This document shows, in pieces, positions 8,693 to 17,579 of a DNA stretch of 50,004 bases. Source of the stretch: Clostridium sp. GTDB lineage: Bacteria > Bacillota > Clostridia > Clostridiales > Clostridiaceae. Position numbers and translations under genes: made by a program. The notes beneath the pieces are model-generated. The model ran no database searches. It saw nothing but the letters and a program-made list of their open reading frames with translations, and was not told the origin of the DNA. Position 1 is the first letter of the stretch, and each line of letters opens with the position of its first letter. The stretch covers positions 1 through 50,004 of the forward strand of contig JALENK010000068.1 of the NCBI GenBank assembly GCA_022767515.1. Direction: 5' to 3'.

Positions 8693-9006
8693 TCAATGCT
8701 AGATGATTCCATATTCCATATCCCTAATTTATTACGTCTTAAAAGTATGGTTACGTTTACTGTTTTATATGGTTTTTCTATGCGTAAGCCACAAGTTTCA
8801 AATACAGCAGTATCATTATTTAAGAATATCAATTTTTTAGATTTCACTCTTTGCAAAGTATTATAAGTAAGGTTGTAATCAACAGAATAGTTTAAATCCA
8901 TACAACGTACAGTAATATATGCCCTATAAGAAGTTATTATTGCTGTTAGTACAAAAGTAATAAACAGAAGAAAAATTATTTTTTGTTTTTCTTTAAACCT
9001 AAACAT
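8689..9006 (-). CDS. Small single-pass membrane or secreted protein, unknown function
   Basis: A 105-residue protein that I do not recognise. A basic N-terminus (RFKEKQK) is followed by one hydrophobic segment at about residues 9-27, so it is membrane-anchored or exported with the C-terminal 75 residues outside. That part holds two cysteines (about 35 and 72) that could pair, and is rich in beta-type sequence. The start is well supported by AAGGAG seven bases upstream of ATG. The gene stands alone, converging on ldh and diverging from the gene at 9159. No function can be assigned. Confidence 0.7.
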   Translation of the reverse strand: MFRFKEKQKIIFLLFITFVLTAIITSYRAYITVRCMDLNYSVDYNLTYNTLQRVKSKKLIFLNNDTAVFETCGLRIEKPYKTVNVTILLRRNKLGIWNMESSSIE

Positions 9007-9072
9007 AATTACTCCTTAAATAATTACTAAATATATCTTACCATAAATTTACATAAAAATAAAGTTATTTTA

Positions 9073-9101
9073 GATACAATATATTAGGTTTGTGTTATGA
9101 T
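9073..9101 (+). promoter_or_regulatory. Candidate promoter for the acidic protein-pepF unit
   Basis: There is an extended -10 TGTTATGAT (TATGAT at 9096-9101) with a poor -35 (GATACA, 9073-9078) 17 bases upstream. It lies 57 bases before the gene at 9159. Confidence 0.45.
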
Positions 9102-9158
9102 ATATTTATGATAAACTTTATCTAATGAAGAATTTTTAGAATAAAAGGAGATGTTAGT

Positions 9159-9557
9159 ATGGATTTTTCAAGTTTAGTATTAATGGAAAAAGATAAAGAA
9201 ACAGGTTTTATAACTAAAGAATTAGGAAGCTTTGAGGTTGAAGAAGGAGCTTTATATGTAGTAAAGTTATATGTTATTGATAATGTGGTTAATCTATATT
9301 TTGATACCAATAAGGATGTTGAAGAGTGGGAATATTCTGCAATATTTGATTTGTTTAATCAAGATGCTTTTGTAGAGGCTGGTTTTGAAATAGAAGAAGA
9401 TGAAGAGGAGTATAATCCAACATATATTTTAAAGATGCCTTATATTGATGATTATAGTCAGATGAAGGAAAGTCTAAATAAAGCATTATCAATTATTAAA
9501 GCAGAGATGGAAAATGTATTTGAAGCTATAAAGGGAAAGGAAGAAGAGTATAAATAA
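9159..9557 (+). CDS. Acidic cytoplasmic protein of unknown function upstream of pepF
   Basis: A 132-residue, strongly acidic protein (many Glu/Asp, with a run EIEEDEEEYN near residue 86) and no signal or membrane segment. It resembles uncharacterised clostridial proteins of similar length, but I cannot name the family with certainty. Ribosome site AAAAGGAG lies eight bases before the ATG. Its stop TAA shares one base with the ATG of the oligoendopeptidase gene (TAATG), so the two are translationally coupled. That makes it a candidate partner or regulator of the peptidase, by context only. Confidence 0.75.
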   Translation: MDFSSLVLMEKDKETGFITKELGSFEVEEGALYVVKLYVIDNVVNLYFDTNKDVEEWEYSAIFDLFNQDAFVEAGFEIEEDEEEYNPTYILKMPYIDDYSQMKESLNKALSIIKAEMENVFEAIKGKEEEYK

Positions 9558-11353
9558 TGGAAAATAATAAAATTGTTAAAAAGAGAAATGAGATTCCTGA
9601 AGAATACAAATGGAAACTAAATAAGATTTTTTCTAGTGATGAAAATTGGGAAGAAGAATTACAAAATTTAAAAAAAGAAAGTGTAAAATTAAAAGCCTTT
9701 AAGGGCAAGCTTTCGGATAAGGAAGAGATATTAAAGTATTTAGCATGTAATGAGGAATTATCTCGTAAAGCAGAAAAGTTATATGTTTATGCTCATATGA
9801 AGTCTGATGAAGATACTACTAATACAAAATATCAAGCTATGATGAGTAAGATTGATTCATATATGTCAGAGTTTTCAAGTTATGGAGCATTTTTTGTGCC
9901 AGAGTTATTATCATTAAAGGATGGTTTTATTGAAGGTCTAATTAAAAATGATGATAGGTTTAAGGCATATGAATTTTTATTAAAAGATATATTAAAGGAT
10001 AAGCCACATACCTTAAGTGAGAGTGTTGAAGAAGTTTTAGCATTAGCAACAGAGTGTTTTGAGGCACCGTCAAATATTCAAAATATGTTATCTAATGCTG
10101 ATATGAAATTTGGTTTTTTAAATGATGAAGAGGGAGACGAAGTTGAATTAACTGAAGAAAATTATTCAGTGTTTATTAGAAGTAAAGATAGAAAGGTAAG
10201 AGAAACAGCATTCAAGATGTTGTTTGGCGAATATAAAAAATTAGAAAATACTTTTGCTACAACATTAAGCAGTTCAATTAAGAATTTTAATTTTTCTGCT
10301 AAGCTTAGAAAATATGATTCACCACTACAAGCATCATTAGCACCCAATGACATACCAGTTGAGGTTTATAAAAATGCAATAAAAACAATGGATGATAATG
10401 TAGGGGCACTTCATAGATATGTAAGAATAAAGAAAAGACTATTAGGTCTTGATGAAATTCATATGTATGATTTATATGTTCCATTAATTGAAATAGAGAA
10501 GCAAAAAATAGAATTTCCTGAAGCGGTTAAAACAGCAAATGAAGCATTAGAAGTTTTAGGTGAAGAATATTTATCAATATTTAATAAGGGAATAGAAGAA
10601 GGCTGGGTAGATATATATTCAAACAAAGGTAAAAAGGGTGGAGCCTATTCATGGGGTTCTTATGATACACTTCCTTATGTATTATTAAATTATAATTATC
10701 AATTAGATGATATATCTACATTAGTACATGAGATGGGTCATTCATTACATTCTTATTATTCAAGAAAAAATCAACCTTATTATTATGCAGATTATACTTT
10801 ATTTTGTGCGGAGGTTGCATCCACTACAAATGAGGCACTGCTAATTCACCATTTAATTAACAAGGAAGAGGATAAGAATAAAAAGTTATATTTAATCAAT
10901 CAAGAGTTAGAGCAGATTAGAACAACAGTATTTAGGCAACTTATGTTTGCTGAATTTGAATTATATGCTCATGATGTGTTAAGTCAAGGAGAAGCACTAA
11001 CTGCAGAGGATTTTAATAATAAGTGGATTGAACTTAATAAAAAGTATTTTGGTGAGGATATGGTTGTTGATGATGAAATAGCTATAGAATGGGCAAGGAT
11101 ACCACATTTCTATTCTGACTTCTATGTTTATCAATATGCTACAGGATATTCGGCTGCAGCAGCTTTTGCAAATTCTATTTTAAATAAAGAAGAAGTTGCG
11201 GTGGAAAAGTATAAAGGCTTTTTAAAGAGTGGTGGAAGTGATTATCCTATTAACATATTAAAAAATGCTGGAGTTGATATGACTACACCAAAGCCAATCG
11301 AAGCTACTATTAAGAGATTTAATGAATTATTAGATATGTTAGAAGAAATATAG
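9557..11353 (+). CDS. pepF: Oligoendopeptidase F (M3 metallopeptidase)
   Basis: A zinc endopeptidase that cleaves short peptides in the cytoplasm. It has 598 residues, as usual for PepF. The N-terminal helical region is followed by the catalytic domain with the zinc motif HEMGH (H391, E392, H395). A downstream glutamate in AEVASTTNEALL is the expected third ligand, and the C-terminal AYQYATGYSAA-like region (here YQYATGYSAAAAFA) is typical of the M3B group. The start overlaps the previous stop by one base. The rhomboid protease gene follows after 13 bases, so these probably form one transcript. Confidence 0.95.
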   Translation: MENNKIVKKRNEIPEEYKWKLNKIFSSDENWEEELQNLKKESVKLKAFKGKLSDKEEILKYLACNEELSRKAEKLYVYAHMKSDEDTTNTKYQAMMSKIDSYMSEFSSYGAFFVPELLSLKDGFIEGLIKNDDRFKAYEFLLKDILKDKPHTLSESVEEVLALATECFEAPSNIQNMLSNADMKFGFLNDEEGDEVELTEENYSVFIRSKDRKVRETAFKMLFGEYKKLENTFATTLSSSIKNFNFSAKLRKYDSPLQASLAPNDIPVEVYKNAIKTMDDNVGALHRYVRIKKRLLGLDEIHMYDLYVPLIEIEKQKIEFPEAVKTANEALEVLGEEYLSIFNKGIEEGWVDIYSNKGKKGGAYSWGSYDTLPYVLLNYNYQLDDISTLVHEMGHSLHSYYSRKNQPYYYADYTLFCAEVASTTNEALLIHHLINKEEDKNKKLYLINQELEQIRTTVFRQLMFAEFELYAHDVLSQGEALTAEDFNNKWIELNKKYFGEDMVVDDEIAIEWARIPHFYSDFYVYQYATGYSAAAAFANSILNKEEVAVEKYKGFLKSGGSDYPINILKNAGVDMTTPKPIEATIKRFNELLDMLEEI

Positions 11354-11366
11354 GGGATGATTAGTA

Positions 11367-11963
11367 GTGAATAAAAAAGCGATTGTTACTTATATTATTA
11401 TTGGTATTAATCTTATTATGTTTTTATTGTGTGTAATATCTTCAAAATCATTAATTGATATTGATGTTTATACTTTAGCTAATTTTGGTGGGCAGGCTAG
11501 AATCCTTATTGATTATAATAACGAGTATTGGCGTTTATTTACTTGTATGTTTTTACATGGTGGACTTATGCACTTATTTTTTAATATGTATGGGTTATAT
11601 TATTTAGGAACACAATGTGAGATGATATTTGGAAAGATAAAATATTTAATTATTTATTTTTCTTCTGGACTTATTGGAGCATTTTTAAGTTATAAGCTAG
11701 GTGATCCTAGAACTGTTTCAGTAGGAGCATCAGGTGCAGTGTTTGGATTAGCAGCAGCATTATTAGTATTTTGTACAATGAATAAGGATATAATAAATAA
11801 AAATTTTATGAGTAACTTAATACTAATAATAGGGTTAAATTTATTTATTGGTTTTACACAGTCTGGAATAGATAATTTTGCCCATTTAGGAGGAATACTT
11901 GGTGGAGCAATTTTTGGTTTTATTTTTACATCAACATTAAAATCAAAGCATAATAATTATTAG
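11367..11963 (+). CDS. Rhomboid-family intramembrane serine protease
   Basis: A polytopic membrane protease of 198 residues with about six transmembrane helices. The catalytic Ser122 lies in GASGAVFG and the catalytic His173 in NFAHLGG. The loop motif WRLFTCMFLHGGLMHLFFN matches the conserved W-R and H-x-x-x-x-H-x-x-x-N of rhomboids. The start codon is GTG at 11367 with GGGG upstream; no in-frame ATG precedes the first helix. Substrates cannot be inferred. It follows pepF closely and precedes another membrane protein gene in the same direction. Confidence 0.92.
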   Translation: MNKKAIVTYIIIGINLIMFLLCVISSKSLIDIDVYTLANFGGQARILIDYNNEYWRLFTCMFLHGGLMHLFFNMYGLYYLGTQCEMIFGKIKYLIIYFSSGLIGAFLSYKLGDPRTVSVGASGAVFGLAAALLVFCTMNKDIINKNFMSNLILIIGLNLFIGFTQSGIDNFAHLGGILGGAIFGFIFTSTLKSKHNNY

Positions 11964-11988
11964 TAAAAATATTAGGAGTATTATAGAT

Positions 11989-12528
11989 ATGAGGAAAGAC
12001 TTAATAAGTACAGTTATATTTTTTGTTTTATTGATAAGTTCAGCTATTATATATGGAATTAATGGGAATGGAGAGAAGATATTTCGTATAATTCTAACTT
12101 TTATAATTCTTATTGTTTTAATTATAGGATATTTGAGATTCAATATAAATAAAGTTATCTATAACATTATTTTAAGTTTTGTTTTTATATCTATATATCT
12201 TGGTAATATATTAAATTTTTATTCAATTACCTTTTATGACAAAATATTACACTTTATTTCTGGAATATTACTTTATATTATAGGAGAAATTGTTTTTTAT
12301 AAGTATATAAAAGATGAATATAAAATAATAAAACTAATCGTTCCAATGTTATTTTCAATAGCGTTTGCAGGATTATGGGAAATATGGGAATATACTACTG
12401 ATGTTTTTCTTGGATTTAGTTCGCAAGGAGGGCTTGGTGATACAATGAAGGATATAATTTGTGGTTCATTAGGTGCCCTTTTTACTTTCTTTAGTTATTA
12501 TTCAAAAAAAAATCTTATTAAAAGATAG
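11989..12528 (+). CDS. DUF2238/YjdF-like polytopic membrane protein
   Basis: A 179-residue integral membrane protein with about six predicted helices (near 7-24, 31-48, 55-75, 87-105, 114-134 and 155-170). Conserved-looking polar motifs inside the membrane part are DKILHFISG, WEIWEY and GGLGDTMKDIICG. These agree with the DUF2238/YjdF group, whose function is not known to me. ATTAGGAG lies upstream of the ATG. It ends the pepF-rhomboid run, and gdhA follows with its own promoter. Confidence 0.75.
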   Translation: MRKDLISTVIFFVLLISSAIIYGINGNGEKIFRIILTFIILIVLIIGYLRFNINKVIYNIILSFVFISIYLGNILNFYSITFYDKILHFISGILLYIIGEIVFYKYIKDEYKIIKLIVPMLFSIAFAGLWEIWEYTTDVFLGFSSQGGLGDTMKDIICGSLGALFTFFSYYSKKNLIKR

Positions 12529-12545
12529 AAAAATGAAAAAAAATG

Positions 12546-12574
12546 TTGTATTATATTAGGTGTGTATTTATATT
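12546..12574 (+). promoter_or_regulatory. Promoter of gdhA
   Basis: TTGTAT (12546-12551), a 17-base spacer and TATATT (12569-12574) lie 28 bases upstream of the gdhA start. This allows a very short leader with the ribosome site AAGGGG. Confidence 0.55.
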
Positions 12575-12590
12575 ATTAAAATTTAATTAA

Positions 12591-13949
<1,359 letters not shown>

Positions 13950-13969
13950 TTAGAGTTTTCTTTAATGTG

Positions 13970-14010
13970 TTGCCATATGGAAGAGTAATCTTCTATATGG
14001 CAATTTTTTT
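13970..14010 (+). terminator. Terminator of gdhA
   Basis: A 15-pair stem (13970-13984 with 13989-14003, one G-U) has loop GTAA and is followed by seven T (14004-14010). It is a textbook intrinsic terminator. Confidence 0.95.
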
Positions 14011-14027
14011 GTGCTTAAATATTCTAC

Positions 14028-14056
14028 TTGATTTTAGAATACAATTGAATTATATT
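14028..14056 (+). promoter_or_regulatory. Promoter of the glycosyltransferase gene
   Basis: TTGATT (14028-14033), a 17-base spacer and TATATT (14051-14056) lie directly downstream of the gdhA terminator and 70 bases before the glycosyltransferase start. Confidence 0.55.
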
Positions 14057-14125
14057 ATAATAGTGAATTAATATTGGTATTAAGACTAGTATTAATTTTA
14101 TATTGTATTTTTAGGAGTGGATAGG

Positions 14126-15517
14126 ATGGGAAATATAGTCTACTGTGTTAGTGGTGTATTTCAAATATTAGTATTCTTAATTACATGTTATTATTTAGTT
14201 TTGGGTATATTTGGAATATACAAAAAAAAAGAGACTAAAAATTATACACCCAAAAATTCATTTGCGATGATAGTTGCAGCGCATGATGAAGAAGTAGTAA
14301 TAGCAAAGTTAATAGAGAGTATGCAAAAGCAAAATTATCCTAAAGAATTATATGATATTTTTGTAATTGCAGATAATTGTACAGATAAGACAGCAGAAAT
14401 TGCAAGAAGCTATGGGGTAACTGTATGTGAAAGAGTAAATGCCGAAAAAAGAGGAAAAGGTTATGCTCTTGAATGGATGTTTGAGAAGCTTTTTAATATG
14501 GAAAAACAATATGATGCAGTTACTATATTTGATGCTGATAATATTGTGCATAAAGACTTTTTAAAGGAAATGAATTCAAAATTACAAGAAGGATATAAAG
14601 TAGTTCAGGGGTACATAGATAGTAAAAATCCTGATGACTCATGGATAGCTGCATCTTATTCAATAGCCTTTTGGTCACAAAATAGACTATTCCAATTATC
14701 AAGAAATAATATAGGATTGTCAAATCAAATTGGTGGAACAGGATTTGCAATATCAACAGATACCTTAAAAGAATATGGATGGGGTGCTGCTTGCTTAACA
14801 GAAGATTTAGAGTTTACTTGTAAAATGATTATGAACAATCAAAAAGTTGGTTGGGCACATGATGCAAAAATATATGATGAAAAGCCATTAAAGCTTAAGC
14901 AATCTTGGGTTCAAAGAAGAAGATGGATGCAAGGATTTGCTGATGTAGCATCTAGATATGCAGGAAAGCTTATTAAAAAAGCTTTCAAGGAAAAATCATG
15001 GTATATATTTGATGCGGCGATATATGTGTTTCAACCCTTTGTTACTTTGTTACTAGGTGTATCTACCATATTAGGTGTCATTCAAAGTAAAATACCTCAC
15101 AGTAATATTTTTGTAGTTAGTGATATGGTAGGAAATGTTGGATTTAAAGTATTCGTTCTGATACAATTTATTTTAACACCTTTAGTTTTGATGTTAGATA
15201 AGAAGGCCTCAGTAGGATTTTTTGTAATCTGTGTGTTGTTCTCTAGTAATATATTCTTAACACCAGTTATAATGAATTGGATAGATAACTGGAATTATGG
15301 CATATTAGTTAACCTAGGATATTATACAATATTTATTTTAGCATCAAGGCTTGCACTTGGAAAAGGAAGTATGTTATTCTTTATTAGATTTTTATTATAT
15401 AGTGTTTATACAGTTACTTGGATTCCGATTACACTTCAAGGAATCATCAGAAAGAATAATAAGGAATGGAATCATACAAAGCATGTAAGAAATGTTGAAA
15501 TATCAGAAAATGATTAA
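14126..15517 (+). CDS. Processive family-2 glycosyltransferase, membrane-bound
   Basis: A membrane glycosyltransferase of about 463 residues related to the PgaC/hyaluronan synthase group. It has one N-terminal helix (about 4-30). The cytoplasmic GT-A domain follows with AAHDEE, FDADN (the DxD pair), CLTEDLEF (catalytic TED) and QRRRW, the QxxRW motif of processive polysaccharide synthases. Several C-terminal helices follow from about residue 300. A GTG at 14117 lies inside the ribosome site TTAGGAG, so ATG 14126, eight bases after it, is the start. It stands alone between a promoter and a terminator with no export or modification partner nearby. The sugar and product are unknown. Confidence 0.88.
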   Translation: MGNIVYCVSGVFQILVFLITCYYLVLGIFGIYKKKETKNYTPKNSFAMIVAAHDEEVVIAKLIESMQKQNYPKELYDIFVIADNCTDKTAEIARSYGVTVCERVNAEKRGKGYALEWMFEKLFNMEKQYDAVTIFDADNIVHKDFLKEMNSKLQEGYKVVQGYIDSKNPDDSWIAASYSIAFWSQNRLFQLSRNNIGLSNQIGGTGFAISTDTLKEYGWGAACLTEDLEFTCKMIMNNQKVGWAHDAKIYDEKPLKLKQSWVQRRRWMQGFADVASRYAGKLIKKAFKEKSWYIFDAAIYVFQPFVTLLLGVSTILGVIQSKIPHSNIFVVSDMVGNVGFKVFVLIQFILTPLVLMLDKKASVGFFVICVLFSSNIFLTPVIMNWIDNWNYGILVNLGYYTIFILASRLALGKGSMLFFIRFLLYSVYTVTWIPITLQGIIRKNNKEWNHTKHVRNVEISEND

Positions 15518-15533
15518 TTAGAAGAACATAAAG

Positions 15534-15574
15534 ATGAGTTCGTGTACTATTTAAGGTATATGAGCTCGTTTTTA
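15534..15574 (+). terminator. Terminator of the glycosyltransferase gene
   Basis: A 14-pair stem containing several G-U pairs (15534-15547 with 15556-15569) has an eight-base loop and a short T-run (15569-15573). It lies 17 bases after the stop. Confidence 0.75.
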
Positions 15575-15623
15575 TGATTTTACAAGAATACAAAGAAATT
15601 ATTTAGTTGAAATGGAGGATTTT

Positions 15624-17564
15624 ATGAGTAATACAAGTTATGATGTTACAGATTTAACCTCATTAGAAAAATTAGAGCCAGTTAGAGTTAGACCTGGTAT
15701 GTATATTGGGTCTACTGGAAGCAAGGGGTTACATCATTGTTTGTGGGAGATTTTAGATAATGCCATTGATGAAATAGCTAATGGCTTTGGAGATAAAGCA
15801 ACAGTTATACTTAATCAAGATAAAAGCATTAGTGTTATTGACAATGGAAGAGGAATACCAACGGGGATACATCCAATAAAGAAAAAGAGCGGTGTGGAAA
15901 TGGTATTTACTGAATTACATACTGGTGGTAAGTTTGATAATAAGAATTATAAAACATCAGGTGGACTTCATGGAGTTGGAGCAGCAGTAGTAAATGCTCT
16001 TTCAAAGTGGGTTGAGGTAGAGGTATATCAAAACGGAAATATTTATAAACAGAGATTTGAATATGCATATGATAAAGAATTAAAGAGAGAAATGCCAGGG
16101 ACTCCTGTTACGAAGCTAGAAGTTATAGGGAAGACTGATAAGACTGGTTCTAAGATTACTTTTATGCCAGATAAAAATATATTTTCAACAGTAGAATTCA
16201 AATTTGATAATATTGATGAAAGACTTCAGGAGTTAGCCTTTCAAAATAAAGGAATTCATCTTGAACTTATAGATAGAAGAAGGGCTATAGAAGAAAAGAA
16301 AGAATATTATTCTGAGAGAGGATTACTTGATTTTATTGATTATTTAAATGAGAGTAAGACACCTCTTCATGCACAGCCTATTTTATTTGAAGGGGAAAAA
16401 GTTGTGAATAACATTCAAATGAGTGGAGAAGTCTGTGTACAATTTACAGATTCAACAACTGAATATATAGCAAGCTATGTTAATAACATTCCAACAACTG
16501 AAGCTGGTACGCATGAAACAGGGTTTAAGACAGGAATGACAAGAGCATTCAAGGAATGGGCAAGAAAGATAGGAGTAGTTAAGGAAAAGGATAAGGAATT
16601 TGAAGGTGATGATTTAAGAGAAGGGATGACTGCTATAATCAGAATCAAGATAAGTAATCCTGTCTTTGAAGGTCAAACTAAAACAAAACTAGGAAATAAT
16701 GAAGCATATACTATGATGAATGATTTAGCTTATACTAAATTTTCAGAATGGATTGAGGACAATAAGGACTTAGCGTCAAATATTATGAATAATGCTCTTC
16801 AAGCAGCACTTAGAAGAGATAAAATTAAAAAAATAAATGATGCAGAGAAAAAGAAGATAGGGAAAGGAACAGCACCACTTGCAGGTAAAATAGCAGTGTG
16901 TACAATGAAAGATACTAGTGTTACAGAATTTATAGTGGTAGAGGGAGATTCTGCGGGAGGTTCTGCTAAGCAGGCTAGAGATAGAAGATTCCAAACAATA
17001 ATGCCATCAAAGGGTAAAATTATGAATACTGAAAAGCAGAAGCTTGAAAATGTCTTAGCTTCAGAGGAACTAAGATTATTTAATGCTGCTATTGGTACTG
17101 GAACGTTAGATAACTATAATGAGGAAAATTTAAAGTATGATAAGATTATAATTATGAGTGATGCTGACGTTGATGGATATCATATTAGAACTTTATGGAT
17201 GACTTATATATATAGATATATGAGACCTATGATAGCAAATGGTCATTTATATTTAGCACAACCACCATTATATAAGGTGTATAAGGATGGAAAAAATAAA
17301 TCTGAACAGATTTATGCATATAATGATGAGGAATTAGAAATTGCTAAAAAGAAAATTGGTAAAGGAGCTTTAATTCAAAGATATAAAGGACTTGGTGAAA
17401 TGAATCCAGACCAATTATGGGAAACAACATTGAATCCAGAAACAAGAACATTGTATCAGGTTACAATTGAGGATGCAGCTAAGGCAGAAAGAATGATATC
17501 TCTTCTTATGGGAGATGTTGTTGAACCTAGAAAAAAATATATGTATAAATATGCAGAGTTTTAA
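15624..17564 (+). CDS. parE: DNA topoisomerase IV subunit B (GyrB-type ATPase)
   Basis: The ATPase subunit of a type IIA topoisomerase. The GHKL domain shows EILDNAIDEI (Mg/ATP Asn), DNGRGIP and GGLHGVGAAVVNALS. The transducer domain follows. The Toprim domain then has EGDSAGGSAKQARDR, PSKGKIMN and DADVDGYHI, with the metal acidic residues. An ATG at 15612 overlaps the ribosome site TGGAGG (15613-15618), so ATG 15624, five bases after it, is the true start (646 residues). parC follows after 15 bases. It is called topoisomerase IV rather than gyrase because the partner lacks a GyrA box and neither dnaA, recF nor dnaN is nearby. Confidence 0.88.
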   Translation: MSNTSYDVTDLTSLEKLEPVRVRPGMYIGSTGSKGLHHCLWEILDNAIDEIANGFGDKATVILNQDKSISVIDNGRGIPTGIHPIKKKSGVEMVFTELHTGGKFDNKNYKTSGGLHGVGAAVVNALSKWVEVEVYQNGNIYKQRFEYAYDKELKREMPGTPVTKLEVIGKTDKTGSKITFMPDKNIFSTVEFKFDNIDERLQELAFQNKGIHLELIDRRRAIEEKKEYYSERGLLDFIDYLNESKTPLHAQPILFEGEKVVNNIQMSGEVCVQFTDSTTEYIASYVNNIPTTEAGTHETGFKTGMTRAFKEWARKIGVVKEKDKEFEGDDLREGMTAIIRIKISNPVFEGQTKTKLGNNEAYTMMNDLAYTKFSEWIEDNKDLASNIMNNALQAALRRDKIKKINDAEKKKIGKGTAPLAGKIAVCTMKDTSVTEFIVVEGDSAGGSAKQARDRRFQTIMPSKGKIMNTEKQKLENVLASEELRLFNAAIGTGTLDNYNEENLKYDKIIIMSDADVDGYHIRTLWMTYIYRYMRPMIANGHLYLAQPPLYKVYKDGKNKSEQIYAYNDEELEIAKKKIGKGALIQRYKGLGEMNPDQLWETTLNPETRTLYQVTIEDAAKAERMISLLMGDVVEPRKKYMYKYAEF

Positions 17565-17579
17565 AAGGTAGGAGTAAAG

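Noticed and set aside
15612-15623. Upstream ATG for parE
   Set aside because: It overlaps the Shine-Dalgarno sequence that serves ATG 15624.
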